The position numbers were made by a program, and so were the translations under genes. A DNA stretch of 33,427 nucleotides. Source: Lentisphaerota bacterium. Its GTDB lineage: Bacteria; Verrucomicrobiota; Kiritimatiellia; UBA8416; VGWI01. The DNA lies in contig VGWI01000018.1 of the NCBI GenBank assembly GCA_016873655.1, positions 1 to 33,427 of the forward strand, in the 5' to 3' direction. Of the stretch, positions 33,370-33,427 are shown one piece after another. The notes beneath the pieces are model-generated. The model searched no databases. It was not told the origin of the DNA and saw only the letters and a list, made by a program, of their open reading frames with translations. Within the stretch, counting starts at the first letter, position 1; each line of letters opens with the position of its first letter.

Positions 33370-33389
33370 GTCCCTAGTAGCCTAGGGAC
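33370..33389. promoter_or_regulatory. Perfect palindrome abutting the last gene's start codon
   Basis: GTCCCTAG-TAGC-CTAGGGAC, an 8+8 inverted repeat, ends one base before the ATG at 33390. TTGCAT at 33354-33359 could be a -35, with TAGCCT (33378-33383) as a weak -10 inside the palindrome. Position suggests an operator, or an RNA hairpin covering the start site. Confidence 0.45.
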
Positions 33390-33427
33390 ATGACAGACAC
33401 CAGCCGTTCGTTGTCGGAACAGCGCCG
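33390..33427 (+). CDS. 5' end of a gene running off the window
   Basis: ATG at 33390 followed by MTDTSRSLSEQR before the sequence ends. Only 12 full codons are present and no family can be assigned. The preceding palindrome and possible promoter support a real start. Diverges from the zinc-ribbon gene. Confidence 0.4.
   Translation, partial: MTDTSRSLSEQR

Overview
The window is GC-rich bacterial chromosome from a Gram-negative (double-membrane) organism. It carries a TolC/RND efflux operon, a Wzm/Wzt-type polysaccharide ABC exporter, a type II secretion GspC-like protein and a full-length primary sigma factor. The mix of genes, a signal peptidase I with a large insert, and a membrane-anchored RRM protein would fit the PVC superphylum (Kiritimatiellota, Lentisphaerota or Verrucomicrobiota). 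That placement is an inference from gene content and no marker phylogeny was run.

Layout. 1-1111: tail of an unidentified gene, then a sugar-phosphate isomerase/epimerase. 1121-7345 (minus): a tightly overlapped efflux operon tetR-tolC-adaptor-RND, each junction a 4-base overlap, with a palindromic operator lying between the -35 and -10 of the tetR promoter. 7396-8211 (minus): larE. 8331-10245: a membrane-anchored family 2 glycosyltransferase and a CPBP/CAAX-type membrane protease. 10242-11876: a short terminal-inverted-repeat element followed by a complete single-gene insertion sequence. 11992-14415: rpoD and an RRM protein. 14435-14980 (minus): a DJ-1/PfpI protein.

15133-30742 is a long, mostly housekeeping plus-strand block: thrC, a 26-codon coupling ORF, rnr, a small basic protein, pabBC fusion, wzm/wzt-like exporter, nadC, coaX, manC, ruvX, truA, a second copy of the intergenic repeat, rpe, lepA and lepB. 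Many junctions are 4-14 base overlaps, so translational coupling is likely. manC plus the ABC exporter suggests a mannose-containing surface polysaccharide, but no assembly cluster lies in the window.

31219-33205 (minus) is the most compact and unusual part: a coiled-coil/zinc-ribbon protein, then the RNase P RNA gene (rnpB) starting four bases after its stop codon, then a GspC-like protein whose start codon lies inside the 3' end of the RNase P RNA. The window ends with the first codons of a plus-strand gene preceded by a perfect 8+8 palindrome.

The main candidates for something new are: (i) the zinc-ribbon/rnpB/gspC-like overlap; (ii) a 143-bp intergenic repeat present in two inverted copies about 16.5 kb apart and about 92% identical, with conserved potential hairpins; (iii) the membrane-tethered RRM protein beside rpoD; (iv) a duplicated motif in the LepB insert. 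No CRISPR array, tRNA, rRNA, prophage or recognisable defence system was found.
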